Part shown: piece by piece, positions 1-8,372 of the stretch | Position numbering within the stretch: position 1 is the stretch's first letter | Layout of the letters: each line of letters opens with the position of its first letter | Origin: Candidatus Eiseniibacteriota bacterium | GTDB lineage: Bacteria; Eisenbacteria; RBG-16-71-46; CAIMUX01 | Assembly (NCBI GenBank): GCA_029569475.1 | Contig: JAKQSZ010000024.1 | Coordinates: 1-50,631 of the forward strand | DNA: 50,631 nt | Direction: 5' to 3' | The notes under the pieces: generated by a model | What the model was told of the DNA's origin: nothing | Seen by the model: only the letters and a program-made list of their open reading frames with translations | Databases searched by the model: none | Position numbers and translations under genes: made by a program

Positions 1-147
1 GTTCCACAGGCGGCGCAGGCACTGCAACTCGAAGCGGGAGAGATCCGGAAGTTGGGAACCCATGCTTCCTCCCTGAGGTCCGCTGCGTCCGTACATGATG
101 ATGGTGGCCGCGCGTCGTTCCGGCGCACCCGGCACTGTCCACTCTCG

Positions 148-189
148 GTGTCCACCTCGGCGTGTCCACCTCGGCGTGTCCACCTTGGC
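148..189. repeat. 14-bp tandem repeat, 3 copies
   Basis: The unit GTGTCCACCTCGGC occurs at 148-161, 162-175 and 176-189, the last with one change. It lies in non-coding DNA about 320 bp upstream of korA. Confidence 0.85.
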
Positions 190-216
190 CTTCTCTTCAT
201 TCGTATGGTGCGTCAG

Positions 217-261
217 TTGTCGCACATACGTCAAGAACAAAATGCGGCACTTGTCGCACAT
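217..261. repeat. 11-bp direct repeat, possible operator
   Basis: TTGTCGCACAT occurs at 217-227 and again at 251-261, a 34-bp pitch (about three helical turns). The position upstream of korA would suit a regulator site, but nothing else supports this. Confidence 0.3.
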
Positions 262-504
262 GACCGCCGTCGTCTGCGCAGCCTCTCCGCTCTTTCCGGC
301 CACCGAAGGGCGACGATCCGTCTCCGATGCCGCCCGGTGCGTCCCCCCGTCGCTTTTGGTCCACAAGGCGCGGCCGCGCGCCAGGCGTGGACACGCCGAA
401 GAGGGGCCCAGGATGGCCGTGCGACAAAGAGCCGGGCGAGGAGTTGGTTCGTGTTCGTCCAGAGCCGGTTGCCGCGGCCCGGCCGTCCTGTTACGTTCGA
501 CTTC

Positions 505-2460
505 ATGGAAGACACCCAGTCCACGCAGCGGGACGGCACGCTGAAGATCCACGAACTCGAAGAAGTCGTCATACGTTTCGCCGGAGATTCTGGCGACGGC
601 GTTCAGATCACCGGAGCCCAGTTCACCTCGACCACGGCCCTGGCGGGCAACGACCTGGCAACTCTCCCCGACTACCCAGCCGAGATCCGCGCGCCGGCGG
701 GGACGCTGCCAGGGGTGAGCGGATTCCAGATCCAGTTCTCCAGCCGGGATGTCTTTACGCCCGGCGACTCGCCGGACGTGCTGGTGGCGATGAATCCCGC
801 GGCGCTGCGGGTCAACCTCTCCGACCTCAAGCCCGGCGGCATCCTCGTCGTCAATCGCAACAGCTTCGAGAAGAAGGACCTGGAGAAGGCGGGCTTCGCC
901 GCCAACCCACTGGAGGACGGTTCCCTCGAGGGGTACCGCCTGTTCGAGGTCGAACTGTCACGCCTGACGAAGAAGGCGGTCGAGCCGGCCGGGTTGGACA
1001 CCCGGTCGAGTGAACGCTGCAAGAACTTCTTCGCGCTCGGGATGATGTACTGGCTCTTCCAGCGGCCGCTGGATCCGACCGAGAGCTGGCTGGCGTCGAA
1101 GTTCGCCTCTGACCCCAAGCTGCTGGAGGGGAACCTGCTCGCGCTGCGGGGTGGCTACACCTACGCCGAGGCGACCGAGGTCTTCAATGAGGCCTATCGC
1201 GTGGCGCCCGCGTCGGTGCCACCGGGGCGCTACCGCAACATCACCGGCAACTCCGCGCTTGCGCTCGGGCTGATGGCTGCCGCTCATCGCAGCGGCCTTC
1301 GGCTTTTCTTCGGGTCGTATCCGATCACGCCGGCCAGCGAGATCCTGCACGAGCTGTCCCATCACAAGAATCACGGGGTGATCACCTTCCAGGCCGAGGA
1401 CGAGATCGCCGCCGCGGGAGCGGCCCTGGGCGCTTCCTTTGCCGGCGCTCTCGGATGCACGGCCAGCAGCGGACCGGGGATCGCGCTCAAGTCCGAGACC
1501 ATCGGCCTGGCGGTCATGGCGGAATTGCCTCTGGTCATTTGCGACGTCCAGCGGGCGGGCCCCTCGACCGGCATGCCGACCAAGACCGAGCAGGCGGATC
1601 TTTTTCTCGCGCTCTTCGGCAGACCATCGGAGGCCCCGGTGCCGGTGTTGGCGCCCGCCACCCCGGCGGAGTGCTTCGCCATGGCCTACGAGGCGGCCCG
1701 GCTGGCGGTCGAGTACATGACGCCCGTCATCCTCCTGTCGGATGGATACCTGGGCAATGGCACCGAGCCATGGCTGATCCCGGACCTGGAATCGCTACCC
1801 GGCTTCGGAGCGCGGGGAGTGGCGCCGGACGGGCCGTTTGAGCCATACGGCCGCGATCCGGCCACGCTCTCGCGGCCCTGGGTCGCGCCGGGGACGCCCG
1901 GACGCGAGCACCGGATCGGGGGGCTGGAGAAGGCCGAGCGGAGCGGGGCGGTCTCCTACGACCCGGCCAATCACGAACAGATGGTCCGCGTGCGCGCGGA
2001 GAAGATCCAGCGCATCGCCCAGGCGTATCCCCCCGGCGAGGTGCTGGGCGAGCCTGCGGATCGGATCCTGATCGTCGGATGGGGGAGCACGTATGGCGCC
2101 ATCGCCGGGGCCATCCGCCACGCGCGCGCCGACGGGATCGGGGTCAGCCATCTTCATCTGCGGCGGCTCTGGCCGCTGCCCAGCGATCTGGCGGACATCC
2201 TGCGGCGTTTCGATCATGTCATCGTGCCGGAACTGAACCTGGGCCAGCTGGCTTTTCTGCTCCGCGCCCAGTACCTGGTTCCGGTGCGCTCGCTGGCCAA
2301 GGTCCAGGGCAAGCCTTTCGTCGAGCGGGAGATCCTGCGGGAGATCGCGAAGGTCAGGGAAGAGGCAGCCGTCAGGGGGGCATCCCGGAAGACTGGGGGG
2401 CCGGGCGGATCCGAAGGGTTCGGTGAAGGAGAGAACGGTCGACATGGCGCACGGAACTGA
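505..2460 (+). CDS. korA: 2-oxoacid:ferredoxin oxidoreductase, alpha (fused gamma-alpha) subunit
   Basis: Large subunit (651 aa) of a CoA-dependent 2-oxoacid:ferredoxin oxidoreductase, which with KorB interconverts a 2-oxoacid plus CoA and acyl-CoA plus CO2 using ferredoxin. The N-terminal part is the gamma domain (GDSGDGVQITG near residues 27-37). The alpha domain follows, with YPITPAS near residue 271, the QAEDEIAA stretch and GPSTGMPTKTEQ near 352, which is the arrangement of 2-oxoglutarate-type KorA. I chose the ATG at 505, since the family's conserved sequence begins shortly after it; the open frame continues upstream but looks non-coding. No Shine-Dalgarno is visible, and a weak TTGCCG-17-TACGTT promoter would start transcription at about the ATG. 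The gene overlaps korB by 17 bp. Substrate preference (2-oxoglutarate rather than pyruvate) is inferred from motif style only. Confidence 0.93.
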   Translation: MEDTQSTQRDGTLKIHELEEVVIRFAGDSGDGVQITGAQFTSTTALAGNDLATLPDYPAEIRAPAGTLPGVSGFQIQFSSRDVFTPGDSPDVLVAMNPAALRVNLSDLKPGGILVVNRNSFEKKDLEKAGFAANPLEDGSLEGYRLFEVELSRLTKKAVEPAGLDTRSSERCKNFFALGMMYWLFQRPLDPTESWLASKFASDPKLLEGNLLALRGGYTYAEATEVFNEAYRVAPASVPPGRYRNITGNSALALGLMAAAHRSGLRLFFGSYPITPASEILHELSHHKNHGVITFQAEDEIAAAGAALGASFAGALGCTASSGPGIALKSETIGLAVMAELPLVICDVQRAGPSTGMPTKTEQADLFLALFGRPSEAPVPVLAPATPAECFAMAYEAARLAVEYMTPVILLSDGYLGNGTEPWLIPDLESLPGFGARGVAPDGPFEPYGRDPATLSRPWVAPGTPGREHRIGGLEKAERSGAVSYDPANHEQMVRVRAEKIQRIAQAYPPGEVLGEPADRILIVGWGSTYGAIAGAIRHARADGIGVSHLHLRRLWPLPSDLADILRRFDHVIVPELNLGQLAFLLRAQYLVPVRSLAKVQGKPFVEREILREIAKVREEAAVRGASRKTGGPGGSEGFGEGENGRHGARN

Positions 2461-3529
2461 GTCAAGAGAAGGAGCGAGCGCGGTCCCATCCAGCGGAGGC
2501 TCCGCGCATGCGGGAACGTCGCCCCAAGCGGGCCCTCTGAACCGCAAGGACTTCGCCACCGACCAGGATGTCCGCTGGTGCCCGGGCTGCGGCGACTACG
2601 CCATCCTCAACGCGGTACAGACAACCTTCGCCGCGTTGGGGTTGCCCCGGGAACGGGTGGTCATGATCTCGGGGATCGGCTGCGCCAGCCGCTTTCCGTA
2701 TTACATGAACACGTTCGGCTTTCACACCATCCACGGCCGCGCGCCGGCCATCGCCACCGGAGTGAAGCTCGCCAACCCCGAACTCTCCGTGTGGGTGGTG
2801 ACGGGCGACGGCGATGCGCTCTCGATCGGGGGCAACCACCTCATCCATGCCTTGCGGCGCAACATCGGCCTGAAAATCCTCATGTTCAACAACCGCATCT
2901 ACGGTCTGACCAAGGGACAGGCGTCGCCGACCTCGCTGGCGGGACAGAAGACCAAGTCCACCCCGCACGGGGCGGCCGACCATCCTTTCAACCCGTTGGC
3001 CCTGGCCCTGGGCGCCGGCGCCAGCTTCGTGGCCCGCGCGGTGGACGTCATGGCGCCGCACCTGCGGTCGGTGCTGGAAGCCGCGGCGGCCCACCCCGGC
3101 AGCGCTTTCATCGAGATCCTGCAGAACTGCGTGATCTTCAATGACGGGACGTGGGACCACTGGGTCGAGCGGAGCCAACGTGATGAGCACCTCCTCATGC
3201 TCGAGCCGGGCCGGCCCTTGGTCTTCGGGGCCGGAGGGTCGCGTGCGCTCGTGCTGGAGGGCGGAAAGCCGGTCATCCGAGAGATCGCGAGCGAGACGGC
3301 GGCCTCCCTGCCGCCTTGGGATCCCGCCGATGAGGACGGCTCGGCGGCCAACACCCTGGCCCGTCTCGAGGAGCGAGAAGGGTTTCCCATGGCCCTGGGA
3401 ATCCTTCGCGCGGTACGCCGGCCGGCCTACGAGGACGTGGTTCACGGCCAGCTGGAAGACGTGGCGCGTCGCAAAGGGCCAGGGGATCTCGCGCGGCTGT
3501 TGGCGGGATCGGAGCCCTGGAGCCGCTGA
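2444..3529 (+). CDS. korB: 2-oxoacid:ferredoxin oxidoreductase, beta subunit
   Basis: TPP- and 4Fe-4S-binding subunit (361 aa) paired with KorA. The cluster cysteines fit the family: CPGC at 46-49, Cys80 in GIGCAS and Cys229 in NCVIF. The TPP motif is GDGD (121-124), followed by Asn150 and YGLTKGQ (153-159), typical of KorB. The ATG at 2444 has AGGAGAG about ten bases upstream and lies inside the end of korA, so translation is probably coupled. A GTG seven codons earlier is an alternative start. The 45-residue N-terminal extension before CPGC, rich in Ser, Gly and Ala, is longer than usual. No delta (ferredoxin) or separate gamma gene follows, so this is a two-subunit enzyme. Confidence 0.94.
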   Translation: MAHGTESREGASAVPSSGGSAHAGTSPQAGPLNRKDFATDQDVRWCPGCGDYAILNAVQTTFAALGLPRERVVMISGIGCASRFPYYMNTFGFHTIHGRAPAIATGVKLANPELSVWVVTGDGDALSIGGNHLIHALRRNIGLKILMFNNRIYGLTKGQASPTSLAGQKTKSTPHGAADHPFNPLALALGAGASFVARAVDVMAPHLRSVLEAAAAHPGSAFIEILQNCVIFNDGTWDHWVERSQRDEHLLMLEPGRPLVFGAGGSRALVLEGGKPVIREIASETAASLPPWDPADEDGSAANTLARLEEREGFPMALGILRAVRRPAYEDVVHGQLEDVARRKGPGDLARLLAGSEPWSR

Positions 3530-3891
3530 CCGCGGCGGGCGGCGAGCCGTCCGGCGCTGACCTCGCCCGCTCCGATATCGCCCGTCCAGGTTAGCGGAGG
3601 AGCCGGCCTGAAGCCGTCGCCCTCGGTGTGTCTTGTTCTTGTTTTCACATGCGATCCTGTTTTCAGACTGATCCCTCTACGGTGGACCCCGCGGCCTTTG
3701 TGTAGGTGCTGAGAAACTCGCGACGGCGTGACCTGTCGGCAGCGTTGGTCCTTGAGGCGAATCGTCAGAGACAGAGAGTATCTCTTCCATCGTCACAGCA
3801 TGAAACGGTATAGTGATGCTTCCCAGGAGCGTTGGTCGCACGTTCCACGGTGTTGTGATGTGCCAGTTACCCGAGATTCAAGGAGGGGTAG
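3530..3891. other. Intergenic region korB to secreted protein
   Basis: No gene seen in 362 bp. GGCGAG/CTCGCC (3541-3546, 3562-3567) could form a hairpin after korB, without a T tract. A short inverted repeat AGAGA-GTA-TCTCT (3773-3785) sits where the -35 region would be for a TATAGT (3809-3814), a plausible -10 for the next gene; no good -35 hexamer is visible. Confidence 0.4.
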
Positions 3892-4959
3892 ATGAAGATT
3901 GTCACTGCTTGCGCACTGGCGATCGTAGCCGGCCTGACGACGGGCGCGGTCCACGCGGACAAAGTTGAACCAAACGAGAAGCCGTGGAGCTACGGCTTCG
4001 GCCAGAACCGGGATGTCTTTCCGGAAGACGAGGGCGTCAACAACTCCTGTCCCGGACAGGCGATCGAGTGCGGGGACGGCGTGCAGCCCGCCGCGATCAA
4101 TCCCGGCGGAGACGAGGACTGGGTGGAGTTCTTCGTTACGGCCGGCACGTTGATCACGGTCGGCACGGACGCCTACAACGGCTCCAGCACAGACACGTAT
4201 CTCGAGCTCTACTTCGGCTGCGGCACCGGAACCATCGCCACCAACGATGACGGCGGACCTGGCCTGTTCTCCCTGATCAGCAACTTTCCCGCTCCTTCGA
4301 CCGGCCTGTATCAAGCAAAGGTGCGCGGCTACAGCACGAACACGACCGGGGAGTACCAGCTCTTCGTGAGCTGCACGGACCCGGTACCGCCGCCCGAGAA
4401 CGACCAGTGCAACGACGAGTATGCCATCCTCCGCTGCACCGAGGGCACGCTCGAGGGCGACCTCTACTGGGCGGCCAACGACTATACCACCGGCACGAAC
4501 AGCTGCACCGGCTACAGCGCGAACGGCAAGGACGTGGCCTATCGCATGGACCTGCAGGCGGGCGACACCGTCGACCTGAGCTACTTGCAGACCGGGTTCG
4601 ATTCCTCGTTCTACATCATCACTGACTGCGCCGATTCCGGCGGGAGCTGCGTCATCGGCGCGGACGACACCGTGACGGGCGAGGCGGAGGTCATCTCCTG
4701 GGACGTCGCTCAGAGCGGCACCTACTGGTTGATCCTCGACACTTACGGTACCGACACGGGCGGGGCCTGGTCGCTGACCTACCGCATCACCTGCGGCACC
4801 GGGACGGGCGCCTGCTGCATCGGCTCGGAGTGCCGGGTCACGACCGAAGAGGACTGTCGCGGAGCCTGGCAGGGCGAAGGCACGACCTGCGATCCGAACC
4901 CGTGCCCGACCCCGACCGAGGAGACGACCTGGGGTCAGATCAAGACCAGCTACCGGTAG
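3892..4959 (+). CDS. Secreted PPC-domain protein with Cys-rich module and WGxIK C-terminal tail
   Basis: Exported protein of unknown function (355 aa). It has a classical signal peptide (residues 1-22, cut near VHA-DK), then two beta-sandwich regions resembling bacterial pre-peptidase C-terminal (PPC) domains: DEDWVEFFV with the DTYLELYFGCG stretch, and later KDVAYRMDLQAGD with SGTYWLILDTYG. A Cys-rich module follows (starting GACCIGSEC, ending DPNPC). The last 15 residues are PTEETTWGQIKTSYR, shared with the proteins ending at 29045 and 39357. AAGGAGGGG just before the ATG is a strong ribosome-binding site. It is a single gene without a protease domain, so it is likely a surface or matrix protein; the tail suggests a common export or anchoring route. 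Confidence 0.85.
   Translation: MKIVTACALAIVAGLTTGAVHADKVEPNEKPWSYGFGQNRDVFPEDEGVNNSCPGQAIECGDGVQPAAINPGGDEDWVEFFVTAGTLITVGTDAYNGSSTDTYLELYFGCGTGTIATNDDGGPGLFSLISNFPAPSTGLYQAKVRGYSTNTTGEYQLFVSCTDPVPPPENDQCNDEYAILRCTEGTLEGDLYWAANDYTTGTNSCTGYSANGKDVAYRMDLQAGDTVDLSYLQTGFDSSFYIITDCADSGGSCVIGADDTVTGEAEVISWDVAQSGTYWLILDTYGTDTGGAWSLTYRITCGTGTGACCIGSECRVTTEEDCRGAWQGEGTTCDPNPCPTPTEETTWGQIKTSYR
4912..4959 (+). other. C-terminal WGxIK tail (copy 1 of 3)
   Basis: These codons give PTEETTWGQIKTSYR and the stop. The same tail, with conservative changes, ends two unrelated proteins in this window, so it is a discrete module and not part of the preceding fold. Confidence 0.8.
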
Positions 4960-4979
4960 CCGTGATGGCGGGTCGATGA

Positions 4980-4998
4980 CCCTCCTCCCAGGGGAGGG
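4980..4998. terminator. Weak hairpin after the secreted protein
   Basis: CCCTCC (4980-4985) can pair with GGAGGG (4993-4998), 20 bp after the stop. There is no T tract, so termination is doubtful. Confidence 0.25.
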
Positions 4999-5349
4999 GA
5001 GCGACCCGAGCTAGGGAGTGTGCGCGGCTCGGCCACGGCTGGCCGGGCCGCGCGACTACGGCCCCACGACTCGCCCCCCGGCGCCAGGTCCGCGCATCGT
5101 CTCCCCCCCACCCCTGCTCCTGCGATCCAATTCCCAACGCCCTGCCCGCCGGCTGATGCCAACCGTGCTTCCCCGTTCTCAGCAAGGGCCTCCAACAGGT
5201 ATAATCACTGTCGGATCCCTGTCATGGTCGTCTGCGCGCCGGGTCTGCCATCCCTCTCCCGGATCCCCGCAGGAGGCCGGTGTCGAGGCGCCCACGGTGG
5301 CCCGGGGACGTGCCGTCGCGGACGCTCATCCTTCCCTCAGGAGGTTGGC
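4999..5349. other. Intergenic leader of the M14 carboxypeptidase gene
   Basis: The carboxypeptidase frame remains open back to 5020 but reads as Pro/Arg-rich non-coding sequence. It contains a good -10 (TATAAT, 5200-5205), described separately, implying a leader of about 140 nt. No riboswitch fold was recognised. Confidence 0.4.
5176..5205 (+). promoter_or_regulatory. Candidate sigma-70 promoter for the M14 carboxypeptidase
   Basis: TTCTCA (5176-5181), 18 bp, then a perfect TATAAT (5200-5205), upstream of the gene at 5350. The -35 matches only four of six positions, and promoter consensus in this lineage is unknown. Confidence 0.35.
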
Positions 5350-8079
5350 ATGTCATTGAGGCAAGGCGGTGGCCGGTTGGCCATCTGCGCGGCGCTTCTG
5401 CTTGCGGTGATGCTGTGGCCGGCGACGGCCGGGGCGGCGTACCAGAAGATCCGGGTGCAGGTCCCGCTGGGACCCGAAGCGAAAGCGGTCTTCTTCCATC
5501 CGGATCTGGAGCTGATGAGCAACGATGACGGGGCGCTGATCCTGCTGTCCCGCCCCGAGCTGACCGAAGGGCTCATCGAACGCGGCTTCCCGGTGGAGGT
5601 CATGATCGACGACCTGGAGGCGCACTATGCGGCCCAGTGCCGCGGCCAGCGCGACTATGGCGTCTGGCACACCTACACGGAGATGGTGGACGAGATCAAT
5701 CTCCTCCACGCGCAGTTCCCGAACCTGACCACGGCCCCGTTCTCCATCGGCACCACCGGTCAGGGACGGACCATCTGGTGCATCAAGGTCTCGGACAATC
5801 CTGACGTCCAGGAAGACGAACCCGAGGTCCTCTTCGACGGCATGATCCACGCGCGCGAGATCATGACGGTCGAGGGCATCCTTCACTTCATCCGCTACCT
5901 CTGCGAGAACTACACGACCGATCCAGCGATGAAGTTCCTGGTCGACAACCGGCAGGTCTACTTCGTGCCGATCCTCAACGTGGATGGTTTCGTGTACAAC
6001 GAGCAGACCAATCCCAACGGCGGCGGCATGTGGCGCAAGAACCGGCGCGCCAACACCGGCGGGTGCTACGGCGTCGACAACAACCGCAACTTCCCCTTCG
6101 AATGGGTCGGCAGCGGGTCCTCGCCGGACCCTTGCAGCGAAACCTACCGGGGTCCTTCGGCCGGTTCGGAGCCGGAGAACCAGGCCATCATGAACCTGAT
6201 CAACAGCCACCACTTCATCACCTGGCAGTCGTATCACAGTGTGGCCGGTCTGGTGCTCTTCCCATGGGGTTACACCTCGGCGCACACCGAGGACGATGCG
6301 TTGTTCCGTCAGATCGGGGCGGTCATGGCCGCGGCCAGCGGCTATGCCGTCGGACAGGCCCCCGAGCTGCTCTACTCGGTCAATGGGGGCTCTTTTGACT
6401 GGGGCTACGGCGCCACGAACGAGCACCCGAAGATCATGTCCTTCACCACCGAATTTGGCGGCAGCGACTTCTGGCCGAATCCCAGCGAGCGGGACGGTCT
6501 GATCGCGGAAAACCTCTACAGCAACATCTATCTCTGCCAAATCGCGGGAGCGTACCTCGAGCTGCAATCGATCGCGGTGACCGGTGGGGACGGCAACGGC
6601 CGCCTCGATCCCGGCGAGTCCGCCGCCCTCGTGGTCACGGTGCGCAACCCGGGAGTCCTGATGGGAGCGAGCGACGTCCAGGCTTCGATCACCTCCAGCG
6701 ATCCCTACGTGGCCTTCAGCGACGCGCAGGCCAACATCGGCCTGATCGCCCCGGGGGGCACCGGTAGCAACGGGGCGGATCCTTTCGAGCTGACGGTCGA
6801 CGCCAGTTGCCCGGCCGGGCGGATGGCCACCTTCACCGTCGTGATGACGGCCGCCGGCGGTCTGCGGATCGAGGGGACGGCCTCGCTGCGGATCGGCCAG
6901 CCGACCATCCTCTATGCCAACGACTTCGAGAACACCGGCGAGGAGTGGTCGTCCGATCCCACGCACACCGCGTCGACCGGCGCGTTCGTCCGCGTCGACC
7001 CGGTGGCCGCGCCCTTCCAGCCGGGCGATGACACGACCCCGGCCCCCGGGGTGTATGCGTGGATTACCGCCCAGAACCCCAACGGGCGGGAGGGAATCGA
7101 CGACGTGGACAGCGGGATCGCGGCTAGCCGCTCGGGCGTCATCAACCTCGCGGGCGCGAGCCACGCCGATCTGGACCTCAACTTCTTCTGCGGCCAGCGC
7201 GACCAGGGCGACGACCCCTCGGGCGACTTCCTCCGCATCGACCTGTCGAACAACGGCGGCGCGACCTTCCCGGCCAACCTGCTGCTGATCGGCGACGTCG
7301 CCATGCCGGGGACCTGGCAGAACCTGCAGGTTGCGCTCGAGGACTACCTCCCGCTCACCGGCCAGATGGTCCTGCGGGTGCAGGCGGCCGACGCGGCGGG
7401 GGCCAACGACATCGTCGAGGCCGGGCTCGACGACATCTACATCTACGCCGGCAGCGGCAACGAAGCCCCCTCGGCTCCGACGCTCTCGTCCCCGCCCGAT
7501 GGCGCGCCGGATCAGCCGGCCAACCTCACGCTGGTCGTCCACAACGCGGTGGATCCCGACGGCGATGCCCTGACCTACAGCTTCCGCATCTACAGCGACG
7601 AGTGGATGACCACGGTGGTCCGATCGGCCGATGGGATCCCGGCGGGTTCCGGAACGACTTCGTGGACGGTGGATCCGCCTCTGCCGCAGGGAACGTTCTA
7701 CTGGCGCGCCTTCGCCTCCGATCCGTACGAGCGGGGGATGTTCATGGCGCGGGCGAGCTTTGGGGTCAGCGATCCGACCGGACTTGGGGATCCTGCAGTG
7801 GCGAGCACGCTGACGCTGAGCGCCGGTCCCAGCCCGGCCAGCGGATCAGTCCTGATCCGTTTCTACACGCCATCCAGCCCGACCTCGACGCTCCACATCT
7901 TCGACTCCGCCGGACGCCAGGTGCGCAGCCTGAACGGACCGCGCTGGAGCGAGGGTTGGCAGGAGCTGCTGTGGGACGGCCGCGATGACCACGGCTCGCG
8001 GGTGGCCTCGGGGGTCTACTTCGTTCGACTAGTGGTCGGACAGGAGAGCCGCGCGGTCCGGGTCATTCAGGTGGATTAG
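5350..8079 (+). CDS. Secreted M14 zinc carboxypeptidase with FlgD-like C-terminal domain
   Basis: Exported metallocarboxypeptidase (909 aa). It has a signal peptide (1-29), a propeptide-like stretch, then the M14 fold with zinc ligands His167 and Glu170 in HARE and His296 in SYHS. The substrate-binding GVDNNRNFPFEW follows near 241-252, and the catalytic Glu is 368 in TTEFG. Downstream are a CARDB-like beta domain (DGNGRLDPGESAALVVTV), a jelly-roll region with ISTxPxF-like acidic residues, an Fn3-type stretch (PDGAPDQPANLTL) and a FlgD-like Ig domain ending in LLWDGRDDHGSRVASGVYFV. The FlgD-like terminus is the kind used for surface export in FCB-related bacteria. AGGAGG seven bases before ATG 5350 fixes the start. 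A strong terminator follows the stop. The likely job is extracellular protein scavenging. Confidence 0.92.
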   Translation: MSLRQGGGRLAICAALLLAVMLWPATAGAAYQKIRVQVPLGPEAKAVFFHPDLELMSNDDGALILLSRPELTEGLIERGFPVEVMIDDLEAHYAAQCRGQRDYGVWHTYTEMVDEINLLHAQFPNLTTAPFSIGTTGQGRTIWCIKVSDNPDVQEDEPEVLFDGMIHAREIMTVEGILHFIRYLCENYTTDPAMKFLVDNRQVYFVPILNVDGFVYNEQTNPNGGGMWRKNRRANTGGCYGVDNNRNFPFEWVGSGSSPDPCSETYRGPSAGSEPENQAIMNLINSHHFITWQSYHSVAGLVLFPWGYTSAHTEDDALFRQIGAVMAAASGYAVGQAPELLYSVNGGSFDWGYGATNEHPKIMSFTTEFGGSDFWPNPSERDGLIAENLYSNIYLCQIAGAYLELQSIAVTGGDGNGRLDPGESAALVVTVRNPGVLMGASDVQASITSSDPYVAFSDAQANIGLIAPGGTGSNGADPFELTVDASCPAGRMATFTVVMTAAGGLRIEGTASLRIGQPTILYANDFENTGEEWSSDPTHTASTGAFVRVDPVAAPFQPGDDTTPAPGVYAWITAQNPNGREGIDDVDSGIAASRSGVINLAGASHADLDLNFFCGQRDQGDDPSGDFLRIDLSNNGGATFPANLLLIGDVAMPGTWQNLQVALEDYLPLTGQMVLRVQAADAAGANDIVEAGLDDIYIYAGSGNEAPSAPTLSSPPDGAPDQPANLTLVVHNAVDPDGDALTYSFRIYSDEWMTTVVRSADGIPAGSGTTSWTVDPPLPQGTFYWRAFASDPYERGMFMARASFGVSDPTGLGDPAVASTLTLSAGPSPASGSVLIRFYTPSSPTSTLHIFDSAGRQVRSLNGPRWSEGWQELLWDGRDDHGSRVASGVYFVRLVVGQESRAVRVIQVD

Positions 8080-8102
8080 CGCTTCCCTCGGCGCTTCACC
8101 GC

Positions 8103-8130
8103 GGGCGGCGGACGGGATCCGCCGCCCTTT
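8103..8130 (+). terminator. Intrinsic terminator after the M14 carboxypeptidase
   Basis: A perfect 10-bp stem, GGGCGGCGGA (8103-8112) with TCCGCCGCCC (8118-8127), has a 5-nt loop and is followed by TTT. It begins 23 bp after the stop codon. The T run is short but the stem is very stable. Confidence 0.75.
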
Positions 8131-8344
8131 GGGCCTCGGGGTCCGTTGGCTGATGGCCGGCGGGCCCCGGCGCATGGTCAACCGGCAGGGCGCCCGGCAG
8201 AGCTTCCGGCAGGGCGCCCGGCAGAGCCTCCGGCAGGGCCCGGCAGAGCGCTCTACGACCTGCGGGGGGTGGTCGGCTCCGGACGTCATCGGGTGTAGTC
8301 GCCGCCCCCGGTCTCATTGGTTGTAGCCGCCGCGCCCCCGGCCG
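8131..8344. other. Intergenic repeat-filled spacer
   Basis: No gene is seen between the M14 terminator and the end of the threonine ammonia-lyase gene. Most of the space is two tandem repeat arrays (8182-8252 and 8285-8343), which explains several misleading Arg/Gln-rich reading frames. Confidence 0.6.
8182..8252. repeat. 24-bp tandem repeat, 3 copies
   Basis: The unit beginning CCGGCAGGGCGCCCGGCAGA occurs at 8182-8205, 8206-8229 and, slightly shortened, 8230-8252. It is intergenic. Confidence 0.85.
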
Positions 8345-8372
8345 TCATCCGGTGTAGTCGCCGCCCCCGGTC
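8285..8372 (-). repeat. Tandem triplication of the 3' end of the threonine ammonia-lyase gene
   Basis: Three imperfect copies of 29-30 bp lie at 8285-8313, 8314-8343 and 8344-8372. The last is the genuine end of the gene on the minus strand (codons for TGGGDYTG and the TGA). The other two lie beyond the stop and carry decayed copies of the same codons and stop. Confidence 0.8.

Larger units (their letters stand above)
1..504. other. Upstream region of korA, no assigned gene
   Basis: No gene could be assigned here. The korA frame stays open through this stretch, but the translation is Arg/Pro-rich and unlike any 2-oxoacid oxidoreductase N terminus, so I read it as non-coding. It holds a 14-bp unit in three tandem copies (148-189) and an 11-bp direct repeat, TTGTCGCACAT, at 217-227 and 251-261. 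The first 50 bases could be the end of a gene lying outside the window. Confidence 0.5.

Noticed and set aside
52..504. N-terminal extension of KorA by 151 residues
   Set aside because: The sequence is Arg/Pro-rich, overlaps a 14-bp minisatellite and precedes the family's normal N terminus.
5353..7542. 729-codon minus-strand frame
   Set aside because: It is antisense to the M14 carboxypeptidase, which has a full set of family motifs; the frame has no signal, domain or ribosome-binding site.
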